Positions 23,561 through 30,763 of a stretch of DNA of 64,000 nucleotides are shown in pieces. Under the pieces are notes generated by a model, which was not told the origin of the DNA, did not search any database, and saw nothing but the letters and a program-made list of their open reading frames with translations. Source of the stretch: Durusdinium trenchii (taxonomy: Eukaryota > Sar > Dinophyceae > Suessiales > Symbiodiniaceae); assembly GCA_963970005.1 (NCBI GenBank), contig CAXAMN010021573.1:679143-743142 (forward strand), in the 5' to 3' direction. The first letter of the stretch is position 1. The number at the start of each line of letters is the position of its first letter. The position numbers and the translations under genes are program-made.

Positions 23561-25240
23561 CGAGAGAGAGGTGCTCCCAGCTACGAGCCCAGCGTCCAAG
23601 GACACACCAAACGAGAAAAGGAAAGAGACGATGGTGTTCCCAGCTACCACTCAAGCGTCCAAGGACACACCCGTCAAGAAAAGGAGAGAGAGCGAGAGAG
23701 AGAGAGAGAGAAAGAGAGGTGCTCCCAGCTACGAAACAAGCGTCCAGGGACACACCAAAGAGGAGCGGGGAGCGGAGAAGGAGGAATCAACTGAAATACT
23801 GAGGCTCCAACAGGTCCCAATGGACCTTAAACTTGCTTTGACCGCTGTGGTCACCTTGTGCCCTGCCGAAATGGCTGGCTGCTTTGATCGCTGCGGTCAC
23901 GTAAAGGCATGAGCCAGCTTGGAATTCCAAAGATGAGACAAAAATCATCGTACGTACGGCCTAGGCCACCTTCGCCCGCTCTGGGCATCTACATCTCCGG
24001 GCAGGGGAGATAACGACGTACACCCGTTCGACGGGTCCACGGGAGGCACTCTGCGGGCTCATCCCGGGTTGGCACAAGGCCAAACACACTTAGGATATTG
24101 TGTACTGAACTGAATGCGGTGCCACACGCCAGCCCAAGAAACCCAAATCCTGAAAGGTCCAGGAAAGTCCTAAAGAACCTGGAGGTCTGTAAGAAGAAGT
24201 GAGGCCAAAAGCTCAAGGTCGAAGACGGCGAACGAGTCGAACAGGGTGACGGCGGCTCGTGCACATCTGCAGGAAGTGAATCAAAGCCCTAAACAAGACC
24301 GTGTCGTGAGGTTCTTGGCTTAGCCTCGCGCCATGCAGAAAATTGGAAAAATTGCAGGTACGCAGTTGGACGTCTCCAACTGTATCACAGGTGACTGATG
24401 AGTGTCTTTGTTAGCACCGGTCTCATCAGCCCCTCCGGTGCCTCCAAATATCACTCCGTTCCCCTGCTGTGACACAAACAAACCTGAAAAATCCAAAAGG
24501 ATCCCAATGATTCCAAGGGTTACACACACATATATATATATATCCTCTATGTATAGGATGTATTGTTGTTGTTGCTGTTGTTGTTGCGGTGGTTCTGGTT
24601 ATGGTTGTGGTCTTGGGGCCAGGTCGAACCCATCTTTGGGCTATGTGGGGCGGTCTTGAGCCCAATTTGGGTCTATGTTGGGCCATCTAGGGCCTATGTT
24701 GGCCCACCTTGGGCCCATGTTAGCCCAGCTAGGACCTATGTTGGGCCATCTTGGGCCCATATTGAGCCTACCTTGGGCCCTTGTTGGCCTATTTTGAACC
24801 CATGTTACATCGACTTCAAGGCTTGCTTTGACGCGTACGTGCACGCGTGGCATGCTTGGTCCCGCCAAGTGGGCTGGGATTGCTTGAGAGTTCCACCAAG
24901 TAAGACCCAAGTCATGGCACGATCGGCTCGGCAGTCGAACTTGCTTCAGAAAGTTTGTAGTCCGCAGCGCATCAGAACGGATGCAGGTCTGACAGTGAAA
25001 AGGAAAGGGGTAGGGTGCAGACTGTGCTCGATCGGATTGTGTTTTTGGTTCCTTGCGATTGCCCCAAGACACCTTCAGTAGATATGCGGGGATGTTCGGT
25101 GTGTCCATGGTGACGTTCGGTTGGTTGTCCCGCTTGCCGACCATGGACACGTCTGATAGACTTGTGCTGTCCGTTCGGGGGCTGTCGCAAGCTAAGCTGC
25201 TACTACAACTTGGCAGGTGATGACCGGGATCTTCTGTCAG
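217..25240 (+). CDS. voltage-gated cation channel (6-TM, ion-transport family), multi-exon, partial
   Basis: Eighteen exons read in order on + give one six-helix voltage-gated channel subunit of the Na/Ca-channel type, expected in a membrane. Transmembrane exons: S1 3739-3791, S2 (second half) 9044-9112, S3 about 14143-14195 plus 14585-14656, S4 15209-15235, 15624-15650 and 16195-16253, S5 17521-17548 plus 18534-18569, turret 19750-19809, pore helix 20487-20541, filter 20926-21001, S6 21351-21393, post-S6 25217-25240. Candidate N-terminal exons lie at 217-369, 1743-1854, 2381-2525 and 3041-3120. From S3 onward every junction is in phase. Nearly all acceptors are AG followed by G; most donors are GC. 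The exon carrying the S1-S2 linker and first half of S2, and the cytoplasmic tail after S6, were not found. It may be a one-domain channel or one domain of a longer protein. About 1.2 kb of coding sequence spans 25 kb. Confidence 0.8.
370..1742. other. non-coding stretch between candidate exons
   Basis: No convincing exon was seen. It holds the GTTCGTAGC repeat, an AT-rich patch near 1310-1380, and weak open frames without coding character. Confidence 0.4.
430..505. repeat. short tandem GTTCGTAGC repeat, also at 14463-14535
   Basis: Units such as CGAACGCTCCGTTCGTAGCG occur several times here, and again about 14 kb away at 14463-14535 with near-identical spacing. Both copies lie in introns or flanks of the channel gene. 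Confidence 0.7.
1743..1854 (+). CDS. candidate N-terminal exon (channel gene?)
   Basis: The acceptor TTGAG precedes 1743 and a canonical GTAAGT donor starts at 1855. The frame reads LLDREDEEAYQAALKNPG and then AFEKKIPRVLGW, a charged soluble stretch. An in-frame TGA at 1720-1722 shows that the exon cannot extend far upstream. It lies between the acidic exon and the S1 exon on the same strand, so it may encode the cytoplasmic N-terminus of the channel. No domain is recognised. Confidence 0.5.
2005..2080. repeat. dispersed small element, CCTGAGAAGG family
   Basis: The sequence runs from CCTAGGGATT through GGACCCTCCAAACCTACATA to CTTCTGAGAAGG. Related copies occur at 15024-15125, 22482-22540, 42069-42166 and 53560-53665. 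The arms CCTGAGAAGGT and CCCTAGGGATCC recur, in part as inverted repeats. Confidence 0.6.
2381..2525 (+). CDS. candidate N-terminal exon, Pro/Ala-rich, disordered
   Basis: After CCTAG the frame reads ARPDPPRKPNGPPPSP followed by SSGDHGASPAAEESQKAA, a disordered linker. A possible GC donor lies at 2526. A MITE-like element begins 30 bases downstream. Membership of the channel gene is inferred from position only. Confidence 0.35.
2555..2651. mobile_element. MITE-like element with 20-bp perfect inverted ends
   Basis: The ends 2555-2574 and 2632-2651 are exact reverse complements (TAGGGCTGCTGTCCCACATC). The 97-bp element is bounded by TA. It is flanked by a 14-base direct repeat with one mismatch (2539-2552 and 2655-2668). 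No coding capacity. Confidence 0.75.
3041..3120 (+). CDS. channel exon just before S1
   Basis: The frame reads EWVNARGVSEHWQLRLHNFL and then NTAAVE, ending one base into a codon before a GC donor (3121-3122). That base joins the GT at the start of the S1 exon to make Gly, so the phase fits. The basic and amphipathic stretch is typical of the lead into S1. The acceptor may be the AG at 3039-3040 or the one at 3033-3034; both keep the same phase. Confidence 0.65.
3739..3791 (+). CDS. channel exon: S1 transmembrane helix
   Basis: The acceptor is GGTAG and a GT donor starts at 3792. The exon encodes LCALVIFTNSVLIGVQT, which has the usual S1 pattern of voltage-gated cation channels (hydrophobic run, Asn-Ser, then a GxQ ending). 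Length is 2+51 bases, in phase with the preceding exon. Confidence 0.8.
5761..6060. repeat. CTGCGCCTGCCACGAA dispersed repeat cluster
   Basis: Several copies of CCTGCCACGAA with spacers are present. The same core appears at 9762-9990 (reverse orientation), 36527-36545, 37100-37270 and near 50050. A 110-bp part (5928-6040) is about 80% alike to 37003-37115. From memory it resembles repeats common in Symbiodiniaceae genomes. Confidence 0.65.
6213..6432. repeat. 21-bp degenerate tandem repeat
   Basis: Units near GGTTGGAGGCCATCGCTTCTA repeat about ten times. Because the period is seven codons, open frames read heptads (RLEAIAS) that look like a coiled coil. There is no start or splice context, so it is treated as a repeat. 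Confidence 0.7.
7366..8972. mobile_element. 1.6 kb element with 35-bp terminal inverted repeats
   Basis: The ends 7366-7400 and 8938-8972 are inverted repeats with 33 of 35 positions equal (TACTTCGTGACTT at the tip, GGCTAGCTGAG at the inner side). Inside lie AT-rich TTTCTAGCTA tracts at 7540-7730 and 8810-8900 in direct orientation, a GAATGTATCT block around a 10-base gap, and small frames at 7836-8055 (+) and 8413-8661 (-). The latter looks membrane-like but matches nothing I know. It lies in a channel intron. No transposase is visible, so it is probably non-autonomous. Confidence 0.6.
8115..8275. repeat. GAATGTATCT repeat with inverted copies and a 10-N gap
   Basis: Direct units of GAATGTATCT flank an assembly gap at 8160-8169. 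Inverted copies (GATACATT) follow at 8239-8265, so the region can form a hairpin. This may explain the gap. Confidence 0.7.
9044..9112 (+). CDS. channel exon: second half of S2
   Basis: After CCTCAG the exon encodes VIFGLELLVRLL and then GSGFGFFYRR. This matches the conserved S2 end FxxELLxRL, with the acidic and basic residues that face S4. The donor may be GT at 9113 or a GC a few bases earlier; the GC option matches the phase of the next exon better. The exon with the first half of S2 was not found. Confidence 0.75.
9289..9352. repeat. 11-bp minisatellite (TTTGTCGTCGT)
   Basis: About five tandem copies of TTTGTCGTCGT in the intron after the S2 exon. Confidence 0.75.
10094..10190. repeat. 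tandem pair, about 55 bp
   Basis: Two copies contain AGTCTCGTAC(G/A)AAACGCTCG, directly before the 73-bp array. Confidence 0.65.
10191..10460. repeat. 73-bp tandem array, four copies
   Basis: CAACCCTCTG recurs at 10191, 10264, 10337 and 10410, an exact 73-base period. The frames shift between copies, so the open frames here are not genes. Confidence 0.85.
10462..10815. repeat. 60-61-bp tandem array, about six copies
   Basis: GAACTGGCGA recurs at 10581, 10642, 10703 and 10763. Each unit holds GTACAACTTTAGTACGCGGA. It joins the 73-bp array on the left and the 13-bp satellite on the right. Confidence 0.85.
10817..12605. repeat. 13-bp satellite array, about 137 units
   Basis: Units AGTGTCCCACAAG and AGTGTCCTACAAG repeat for 1.79 kb with occasional indels. 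Since 13 is not a multiple of three and the unit has no stop on either strand, all six frames stay open (VPQECPTRVSHKS on +, GHSCGTLLWDTLV on -). The long open frames here are therefore artefacts. The array lies in the channel intron between S2 and S3. Confidence 0.9.
13119..13200. repeat. dispersed small element (CATGGAACCCCCAAAC family)
   Basis: CATGGAACCCCCAAACTACT and a later CACGGGTCAATT are shared with 40208-40290. Weaker relatives lie at 22266-22335 and 48704-48775. Confidence 0.55.
14143..14195 (+). CDS. channel exon: S2-S3 linker and start of S3
   Basis: The frame reads a basic linker (HVRRVDHR) and then YNLFWIVL before a GT donor at 14196. This resembles the WNxFDxxxV start of S3. 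It runs in phase into the next exon, VLPSIFELALSF. The acceptor is uncertain because it is not the usual AG-G. Confidence 0.6.
14463..14535. repeat. second GTTCGTAGC repeat block
   Basis: Same units as 430-505, for example GGAACGCTCCGTTCGTAG, just upstream of the S3 exon at 14585. Confidence 0.7.
14585..14656 (+). CDS. channel exon: rest of S3 and S3-S4 loop
   Basis: After ATACAG the 24 codons read VLPSIFELALSFLVEL then PSVSTDIT, a hydrophobic helix with a conserved-type Glu followed by a short polar loop. The donor is GC (14657). The next exon starts the S4 helix in phase 0. Confidence 0.75.
15024..15125. repeat. dispersed element, CCTGAGAAGG family
   Basis: It runs from CCCTAGGGATCC through CCTACATAAATAGTCTCC to CCTGAGAAGGTACTTGG. 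The arms are inverted copies of each other. Confidence 0.6.
15209..15235 (+). CDS. channel micro-exon: S4 voltage sensor, part 1
   Basis: A 27-base exon between TGAG and a GC donor encodes VVR ILR ITR, three complete hydrophobic-hydrophobic-Arg triplets. An in-frame stop just upstream excludes extension to the left. A read-through frame continues to the right, but only splicing at 15236 gives the regular S4 with the next exon. Confidence 0.8.
15624..15650 (+). CDS. channel micro-exon: S4 voltage sensor, part 2
   Basis: A 27-base exon between CCTCAG and a GC donor (15651) encodes VFR VIR VVK, three further S4 triplets. Phase 0 at both ends. Confidence 0.8.
16195..16253 (+). CDS. channel exon: end of S4 and S4-S5 linker
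   Basis: After CGTAG the exon reads VIKFIKSLRQLVESVIHTM plus AG. The SLRxLVxSVxxTM motif is typical of the S4-S5 linker that couples sensor to gate. GC donor at 16254; ends in phase 2. Confidence 0.85.
16860..17010 (+). other. coding-like frame inside a channel intron
   Basis: A Lys/Glu-rich frame (LKLKREERLKEEK, then PEADTNPAPENKPG) lies between two channel exons that join in phase without it. It may be chance, an alternative exon, or a fragment of an inserted gene. Confidence 0.25.
17521..17548 (+). CDS. channel micro-exon: start of S5
   Basis: After GCAAG the 28 bases complete the Arg codon and encode SLAWSMLLL, followed by a canonical GT donor at 17549. It joins VVIIYVFAIMFT from the next exon, giving the S5 spacing usual for this family. 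Confidence 0.7.
18534..18569 (+). CDS. channel exon: end of S5
   Basis: The 36 bases after ACTCAG encode VVIIYVFAIMFT, a very typical end of S5 (YxFAIxFT). GC donor at 18570. Confidence 0.85.
19140..19545. repeat. degenerate GCCAGATAGAATG tandem repeat
   Basis: Imperfect 12-14-bp units such as GCCAGATAGAATG and CAGAATGTAT fill 400 bp of the intron between S5 and the turret exon. Confidence 0.7.
19750..19809 (+). CDS. channel exon: pore turret
   Basis: Twenty codons, DAAAAFKAEHEGHALNAELT, lie between GGTCAG and a GC donor at 19810. The charged extracellular loop lies in phase between the S5 end and the pore helix. The assignment rests on order and phase, because turrets are not conserved. 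Confidence 0.65.
20487..20541 (+). CDS. channel exon: pore helix
   Basis: After CTTGAG the exon reads ANFADLHLSMHTLFRSVS plus one base. SMxTLFxSxS is the usual pore-helix motif before the selectivity filter. GC donor at 20542. Confidence 0.8.
20926..21001 (+). CDS. channel exon: selectivity filter and outer pore
   Basis: After GCCAG the exon completes Gly and reads GIDWGTVALTLNEVHWIWVY, then LLEA. The GGIDW motif occupies the filter position. The best phase match to S6 is a GA donor at 21002. Confidence 0.8.
21351..21393 (+). CDS. channel exon: S6
   Basis: After TTTGAG the exon encodes FTMYVAFCTFAVLN, the inner pore helix with the conserved Asn near its end. GC donor at 21394. Confidence 0.8.
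22598..23044. repeat. 447-bp direct duplication, copy 1
   Basis: It matches 24084-24530 without indels (constant offset 1486). I saw only two substitutions. On the minus strand both copies hold a hydrophobic frame (CVTLGIIGILLDFSGLFVSQ), which may be an old exon of a membrane protein. Confidence 0.9.
23107..23400. repeat. tandem pair, period 176 bp
   Basis: GGATGGTTGGTGCGGTTGCC followed by AGGCCCAGGCACCCCTGCA occurs twice, at about 23108 and 23284. It lies between the two 447-bp copies. Confidence 0.8.
23468..23760. repeat. GA microsatellite and 65-70-bp repeat
   Basis: A (GA)n tract is followed by three copies of a unit with TCCCAGCTAC and CGTCCA(A/G)GGACACACC. Confidence 0.8.
24084..24530. 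repeat. 447-bp direct duplication, copy 2
   Basis: Second copy of 22598-23044. It ends in an (AC)n/(TA)n tract where the copies diverge. Confidence 0.9.
24620..24800. repeat. 15/30-bp degenerate tandem repeat
   Basis: Units near TATGTTGGGCCATCT and TTGGGCCCATGT repeat. The 30-base double unit gives a ten-residue peptide repeat in the overlapping open frame, which is taken as an artefact. Confidence 0.7.
25217..25240 (+). CDS. channel micro-exon: conserved segment after S6
   Basis: Twenty-four bases between GGCAG and a GT donor (25241) encode VMTGIFCQ. Directly after S6 this restores the AVLN-VxTGxFCQ motif common in dinoflagellate channels. The intron before it is 3.8 kb and contains the 447-bp duplication. 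No following exon was identified. Confidence 0.7.
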
Positions 25241-27170
25241 GTTGCGGTTGCTACTTGGCTTGATGTTTAGCCGGTTTTTGGGTAGTTTTTACGGAGAGGG
25301 CAGTTTTGCGTGGCCTGGGAAGCAGACGGACAATCCTGGCAAAAAAAACACAACATCTTCTTGAAAGAAAGACTGAAAAGGCTGGGTACGCATACTCCTC
25401 ATGCTTTCTTTTTGGCAAACCATGTGAGCAACGTTTTTTTCAATTGAAAGGAGTCAGGCAGAAGTGGAACTTGTTATCTTTTCGCGAAAGCAAATGTGTG
25501 AAGCTTCTTGTTCTGCGAAAGCTCGCGAAAGCGCCCTGCGCAGCTTTGGAACATTTTGAGCCGCGAAAGCAGATCGCGAAAGCAGGGCGGTGTTACGACT
25601 ACTGTTGCAGGAACCATACAAAACCTAAATCAAAGCTGATCCACGCGAAAGCTCGCGAAAGCTCCGCGAAAGCACCTACAGCCTCCATCCAACCCATGCC
25701 CTTTCCAGGGCCCAGGAACCTTTTGAAAATGCATTTGCTGCCATAGGCATTCCAGGCTCAAGAAACTTAAGCCTTCTTTGGCATTCATGCCCGCCCAAGA
25801 CAAGACTTGGTTTGATTTCACTGCCAAGTACAAGCGTGACAGCAGCACGCTTCGAAAGACAGCGGCACTGTTCCGATGCACCGCGAAAGCGTTCGCGTAA
25901 GCACCTTTGATAAGCGTGTGCATCGCGTAGGCACCCTCTGCAGCCGCGAAAGTTCGCGAAAGCATTGGCGAAGGTTCTGTTTTAGTGTATAGGCCCCAAG
26001 CAACAAAAAAAAACAATGATCATGTGATTGCCCACACATAGTGACAGAGGGCCAAGAAGTTGCAAACCGCCTTTCCGGATAAAGTTACAGCATGAATGGA
26101 ATATACAGTTTTCATATAAATACAAAATATGATACATAAACATATATATATATTACATCACTAAAATACAAGGGTTTATCAGGTGTTATCCTTTGCGATG
26201 CAACCGATGCAAAGTCAAAAACATCAAAGTGCCTGTGCTGGCCTGCTGGGCATGCTATTCTTGTGACCTCGACCTAGTACGTGTAGGCTTTGTGACCCTT
26301 TCATGGCAGCGACATGTACCTGGACCCTCCAAGATCGGTGTTTTCCTCAGTTTCCAAGTCCGTGGCCCAGAAAACACATGTTGGGGTCCAAAACCACCGG
26401 ACTTGGAAGGTCTGGTAATTACATAAATGTATGGCTGTCCCATGGTGTGTTTGCGGCATTTTGCGGCCTGAAAACCACGGGATGAAGCAAACCATTGCGC
26501 CTTTGCTTTGCTTTCCCCGCGCAATTGGCCTTCAGCAGAAGCCTTCAGCAGAAGCAGCTCATATGCACGCAGCTCAGAGCCGTTCTTTTCCTGCTGAAGA
26601 CTTTTGAATTTTTGGGCCACTAGTTAAACACGGCTGCGCTAGGAGATTTGAAGCAAGGCAGAGCTGGGTGTGTATTAAAATAGAGAGGACCTCCCAAACA
26701 CCTTTTCCAAGCAGAGAAATAGACCATTCTATTTAGGCAGGGCAAGAGGGTCTCCCCATGAACATACACGCCCGACTGGTGCATTGAATCCAGAGCTGCT
26801 CGGCCGAAAGACGCGCAGGAGATCGACCAACGGTCAGAACCGTGTTGGGGGCGACTGAAGCGCTGTTGGTGCAGATGGGTGTGCAGATTAAATCCGGGAG
26901 ACCCTGGCCCTGTCTGGTTTATTTTCAGAACCTTCGAGGGGGTCGAATTGGAAAGTCTCCGTAGATTGATTCACATCCATATTTGCAGGCAGAAACGCGT
27001 TTGGTGAGAACAGCAGGTGTGTGGCCTGGATCATGGGAAATGTGACCGGAAGGTGCTGGGTCATGCTGGGTTGGCTGCACTGCACTCGAGAAAAGATCCC
27101 GCACGTGCTCAGGGTGTGCGTTTGACAGATGAGAGCGCGTTTGACAGATGAATGATCAAATGAACAGCAA
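25241..27170. other. no gene recognised; repeats only
   Basis: After the last channel exon found, this stretch holds the GCGAAAG cluster, an AT-rich patch near 26100-26160 and copies of a GGGTGTGTATT...GGCCC element (26646, 26742 reverse, 26870; also 14352 and 18231). The cytoplasmic tail of the channel should lie here or beyond. Confidence 0.4.
25481..25964. repeat. cluster of eleven GCGAAAG motifs
   Basis: The motif CGCGAAAGC or close variants occurs eleven times at irregular spacing in one orientation, often in pairs (GCGAAAGCTCGCGAAAGC). It is not a simple tandem repeat. Confidence 0.65.
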
Positions 27171-27179
27171 AACTCGGAG

Positions 27180-27312
27180 GAGATGGAGCCCGAAAATGGT
27201 TCGGTCCTACTCTACGGTGTGTTTCAAGAAGTTCACTACGATGTGGACCATCCCGTTTTCACGATGTGCCGAATCGGAAAGCATCAACGAAGCTTGGACT
27301 GAAACAGGTCTA
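27180..27312 (+). CDS. candidate exon, unknown
   Basis: After CGGAG the frame reads MEPENGSVLLYGVFQEVHYD and then VDHPVFTMCRIGKHQRS up to TGA. It has a coding-like composition but no family is recognised. It may belong to the channel tail or to another gene. Confidence 0.35.
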
Positions 27313-28694
27313 GGGGATCATCATCGACACGCAGGCACGCCTGGCAGCGCGCTTCATTGCTCGAATGGCCTGGAGATTCCTGTGACCTCCAGGTAGTGGG
27401 CTTCAAATGGCTGTGAGTCAAAAGCTGGAGCCCGTTTCACTGGTAGATTGACCATGTTTGGTGATCTTTTTGACCCACAGCCAATGATGAACCATGATGA
27501 GTTGCTACTCGATCAACTATTGACGCCCGTTTTTGCGCTTCATGCGTAACATGCGCGGAAATATATCAAGCTGATCACCCGCTAATTCACTGCAAGTTCA
27601 GCAACAGATAGAGGTTGTTTGGGCTGGCAAATAGGCTACTGCATGGCAGAATGTTTGAATGTATTTATTTATATAAGCAATTGATAAACAAGCACAAGAT
27701 GTGAGAAACATCTCACATGTCCGTGATCGGGCCGTGTCCATTGAGGAAAGCTCTTGGAACGACCCCCAGCTGCTCCTCCAGCATTCCATTGTGCCTCGAC
27801 CAGAATTCCAATGGCAGGGAGAGGAAGCGAATTCCTCCAAATCATCCACCTGCCCGGAGTACCAGTGGTATTCGAACCCATCTGTGCGGTTGTAGAAAGA
27901 TCATGAACCCGACACTCCAATGTACTTGCAAAATATTTACCTACGTTGAGGATCATTGAATTATTGGCGTTGTTTCAGGGGTCAATGTAGGCAGATATCC
28001 CGTACATGGAGTAGTTAGGTCATATTATGTTTTGACAATTTGACATGTGTATTTACTATATATATATAATTATACTATATATATATACACAAAGATATGC
28101 AATGTTATATACTGGTATATATAATATACTATATACGCACGTCCTTGGGCTAATAGTATGACCAGATGTCGAATCCCCTGCAGCGTTGACCGGGAGGGCC
28201 ACAGCGTGAAATTGCTTGGAACATCTTGGAACGACTGACCAGAAGGGGAAGACGTAGAAGAGTTTAGAGCCCAAGGTTTTGAGGGGTGCTGTTCACTGTT
28301 CACCCAAGGATGGTGGATGATTTTGATTAAGCAATGGTTAACCTTTGACCCTCTCTTGGCTTCAGATGATGAGAGGATCGATGAGAGGATGGGGTGCTGA
28401 ACAGTATGACAAGTTGAGTGTAGGGAATTCCGCATGTTCACGGCATTCTCAGAGGAAGTATGGTGATTGAGTTTGCAGCATGTTGAACATTATACTAGTA
28501 AGGTTTACAGTATGTCAAGACACAAACTGTGGAATCCATTTGGTTGTATTTCAGTGTTGATTTGTTTCAGGCACTCGGCACTCGTGCTGCAAACCCGACA
28601 GATTGCAATCATGCAAGCCACTCGCCAACCTAGAGGGAGCTTGCCGGCTTGCCATCTGGTTTTAGTTTGACGGTTTCCGCGAAATGGTCGTCCT

Positions 28695-28850
28695 TTGCGC
28701 TGTGAATCAGTCCTCACTTCACGGCGTCGTTCCTTCGCAACCACCCGTCAGGGTCGGCCAACGGTTCAGGTGGAACGGGAAAGACAGCGCGACCTGATAC
28801 GACAATTGTATCATCACTTCGGCCAGTACCTGGGCGAACAGCAGAAACGC
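28695..28850 (+). CDS. candidate exon, Arg/Gln-rich
   Basis: The frame reads TVQVERERQRDLIRQLYHHF and then GQYLGEQQKRR, a helical basic stretch. No family recognised and no clear splice ends. Confidence 0.3.
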
Positions 28851-29996
28851 CGGATTGGACGCGCGGATTGGACGCGAGGGTCAACGCATCACAGGACGCG
28901 AGGGATCGGGGGGAGGGAAGGCTTTGAAAGATGGACAAGGGTGGGGTGCTCGATGTTTCTGGGATTCTCATGGGTTTTTCATGTTTTTGTTGCTATATGG
29001 TTGAGGCTACTGGCTAGACCAACGGTTCCTTAGATGTTCCAAGAGAAAGGTTCTATGGTTCCTTAGATGTTCTTGGAGGGTGCCATGGGCGGCCCATCGC
29101 TGTTCAATCCCAGTGTCGCTCTCCTTACCGCTCGACCGAGGCATAAGAACCGGCGCAAGATCACTCTCATTGTGCCCTGGACGGCGATTTCTGCTCGGAT
29201 GGGGGTTCCTGGATTGTATGATGTGTTAAGACTTTAAGTGTAACAGGCAATTGTTCATGGTCAAAAGACCAGTCCAGGCCATAATCGCATTGCATGTTTT
29301 ATGTTGCAACCTTGCACACCTCATTGGAGAATCGATGTCATTTGCTGCATGTGTGGGCAGTTCTTTCCATGTAAAGAGTGACCCCTGTTGGAATCCCTCA
29401 GAGGGAACCTGTTGTAGACGTATTCTGCTGGAAGCATCGTGCTTTTAAGGGACCCAAACGGTCCAAACTCTGAAAGATGCCTGGCACCCCATTCGAAGTG
29501 TAGTACTTCTTTTCTCCGGTGGGTGTAGGCATTCCAAGACTAGTGCAAAAATGTGAGAAACGCGGCCGCATTCTATCTTTCAGCTTTGGTCGAAATCCTT
29601 GACATGAACCTCAGGGATACAGACCTTTAGCACAAAGCCTTGTTATGCCTTGTTTATTTACTCGGAGCCAACAAAGAGGCAACGGAGCATCACAAATTGA
29701 ATCACATTGATACAATATCTTAATCCCCGGAGCCTTTGAACTTCAACCTGTTGTGTGCTTCCTACGTAAACTTCTACTAGCTTTGATTAGTATCAGAATC
29801 TGGTAGAACTCTCGCAAGCCAGTCTAATGCCTGAATGGTGAATGCAAGAATCACAATTGTCCTGATCCACGGATGACCAACCTATAAAATACGTATATCA
29901 TATACATATATTTCTATGTCGCAAACCATCCATGTATGGAATAGTTACTTACATTAGTAAATGTTTGCTTCATTGCTTCATTGCTTTACAAGTGTC

Positions 29997-30126
29997 TCAG
30001 TCACAGGCGCTGCCGATACCCTGTTACCGCCACGAAGATGGCAGCTGCGTTTGAAAACGAACATGAACGCTGGAACTGCTGCACCACGGAGGTCGAAAAC
30101 TGGGCTTCGACCCATATGTTTGACTG
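29997..30126 (+). CDS. candidate exon, unknown
   Basis: The frame reads TKMAAAFENEHERWNCCTTE then VENWASTHMF, with coding-like character. It ends at a stop just before the MITE at 30134. Reverse-strand frames are also open, so the strand is not certain. Confidence 0.3.
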
Positions 30127-30133
30127 TTGATGA

Positions 30134-30256
30134 TACAGTGGTTGACTGTAGTGATATGATGTCATACACCCTTTCAAGATGTTTTCTATGTGGGGTTCCA
30201 TATAAACCACCATGCTTGGGGCCCTTGGTGCAATTCTACTCCAGTCAACCACTGTA
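30134..30256. mobile_element. MITE with 15-bp inverted ends and TA flanks
   Basis: TACAGTGGTTGACTG at 30134-30148 is the exact reverse complement of 30242-30256. A sister copy (99 bp) lies at 51622-51720. The two share the inner segment CCATATAAACCACCA. TA at both ends fits a Tc1/mariner- or Harbinger-type target site. Confidence 0.8.
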
Positions 30257-30426
30257 CTTCAGATCTTCATAGAATCCCAGTCAATAATCGTTTACATGAT
30301 GCATCAGGTTCTTCATACCGTGGCCCTTGGAGGTCCGAATCAATCATCGAGTGGTGCAGGATGTTGGTGGTTTTCTGATGGATCAGGTGTGTTCTGAAGA
30401 CATGTTTCGGAGCCCGGAAAAGCCCC

Positions 30427-30733
30427 ATAGCTTGAGTTCCGCAGAAGGCCCAAGCGGCTTCATGACACATACTTCAAAAAGAAATCTCCAAGCAGCCCTA
30501 CTTCCGCGGCAAAGCCTATTTGGTCGTTGAAACCAGAAGGACATCTTGTCCTGGGCAGGACCACTTCATGCGCCTGGAACGAGAGGCTTTATCTTCAGGC
30601 CGCGGCCGCTGCCAGTGAAGCGAACGAGATGGCCAGGCCGCACATGGCCAAGTCGTTTTCTCGCCTTGAAGAGGCCACGATTGTCAAGTGCAGAAAGCGC
30701 CACTCACTTGAGTTCAGCAACTGGACACCCTGA
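30427..30733 (+). CDS. candidate exon, unknown
   Basis: An open frame of about 100 codons reads RRRPKRLHDTYFKKKSPSSP, then a helical Ala/Glu stretch (LQAAAAASEANEMARPHMAK), ending with TGA. It looks coding but is not recognised. Another coding-like frame follows at 30764-30985. Confidence 0.4.
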
Positions 30734-30763
30734 AGTCAGAGATCCAAATAGAGGTGACGAGAG

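Noticed and set aside
25306..25746. 146-codon + frame after the last channel exon
   Set aside because: Largely formed by the GCGAAAG motif cluster; no match to a channel C-terminus.
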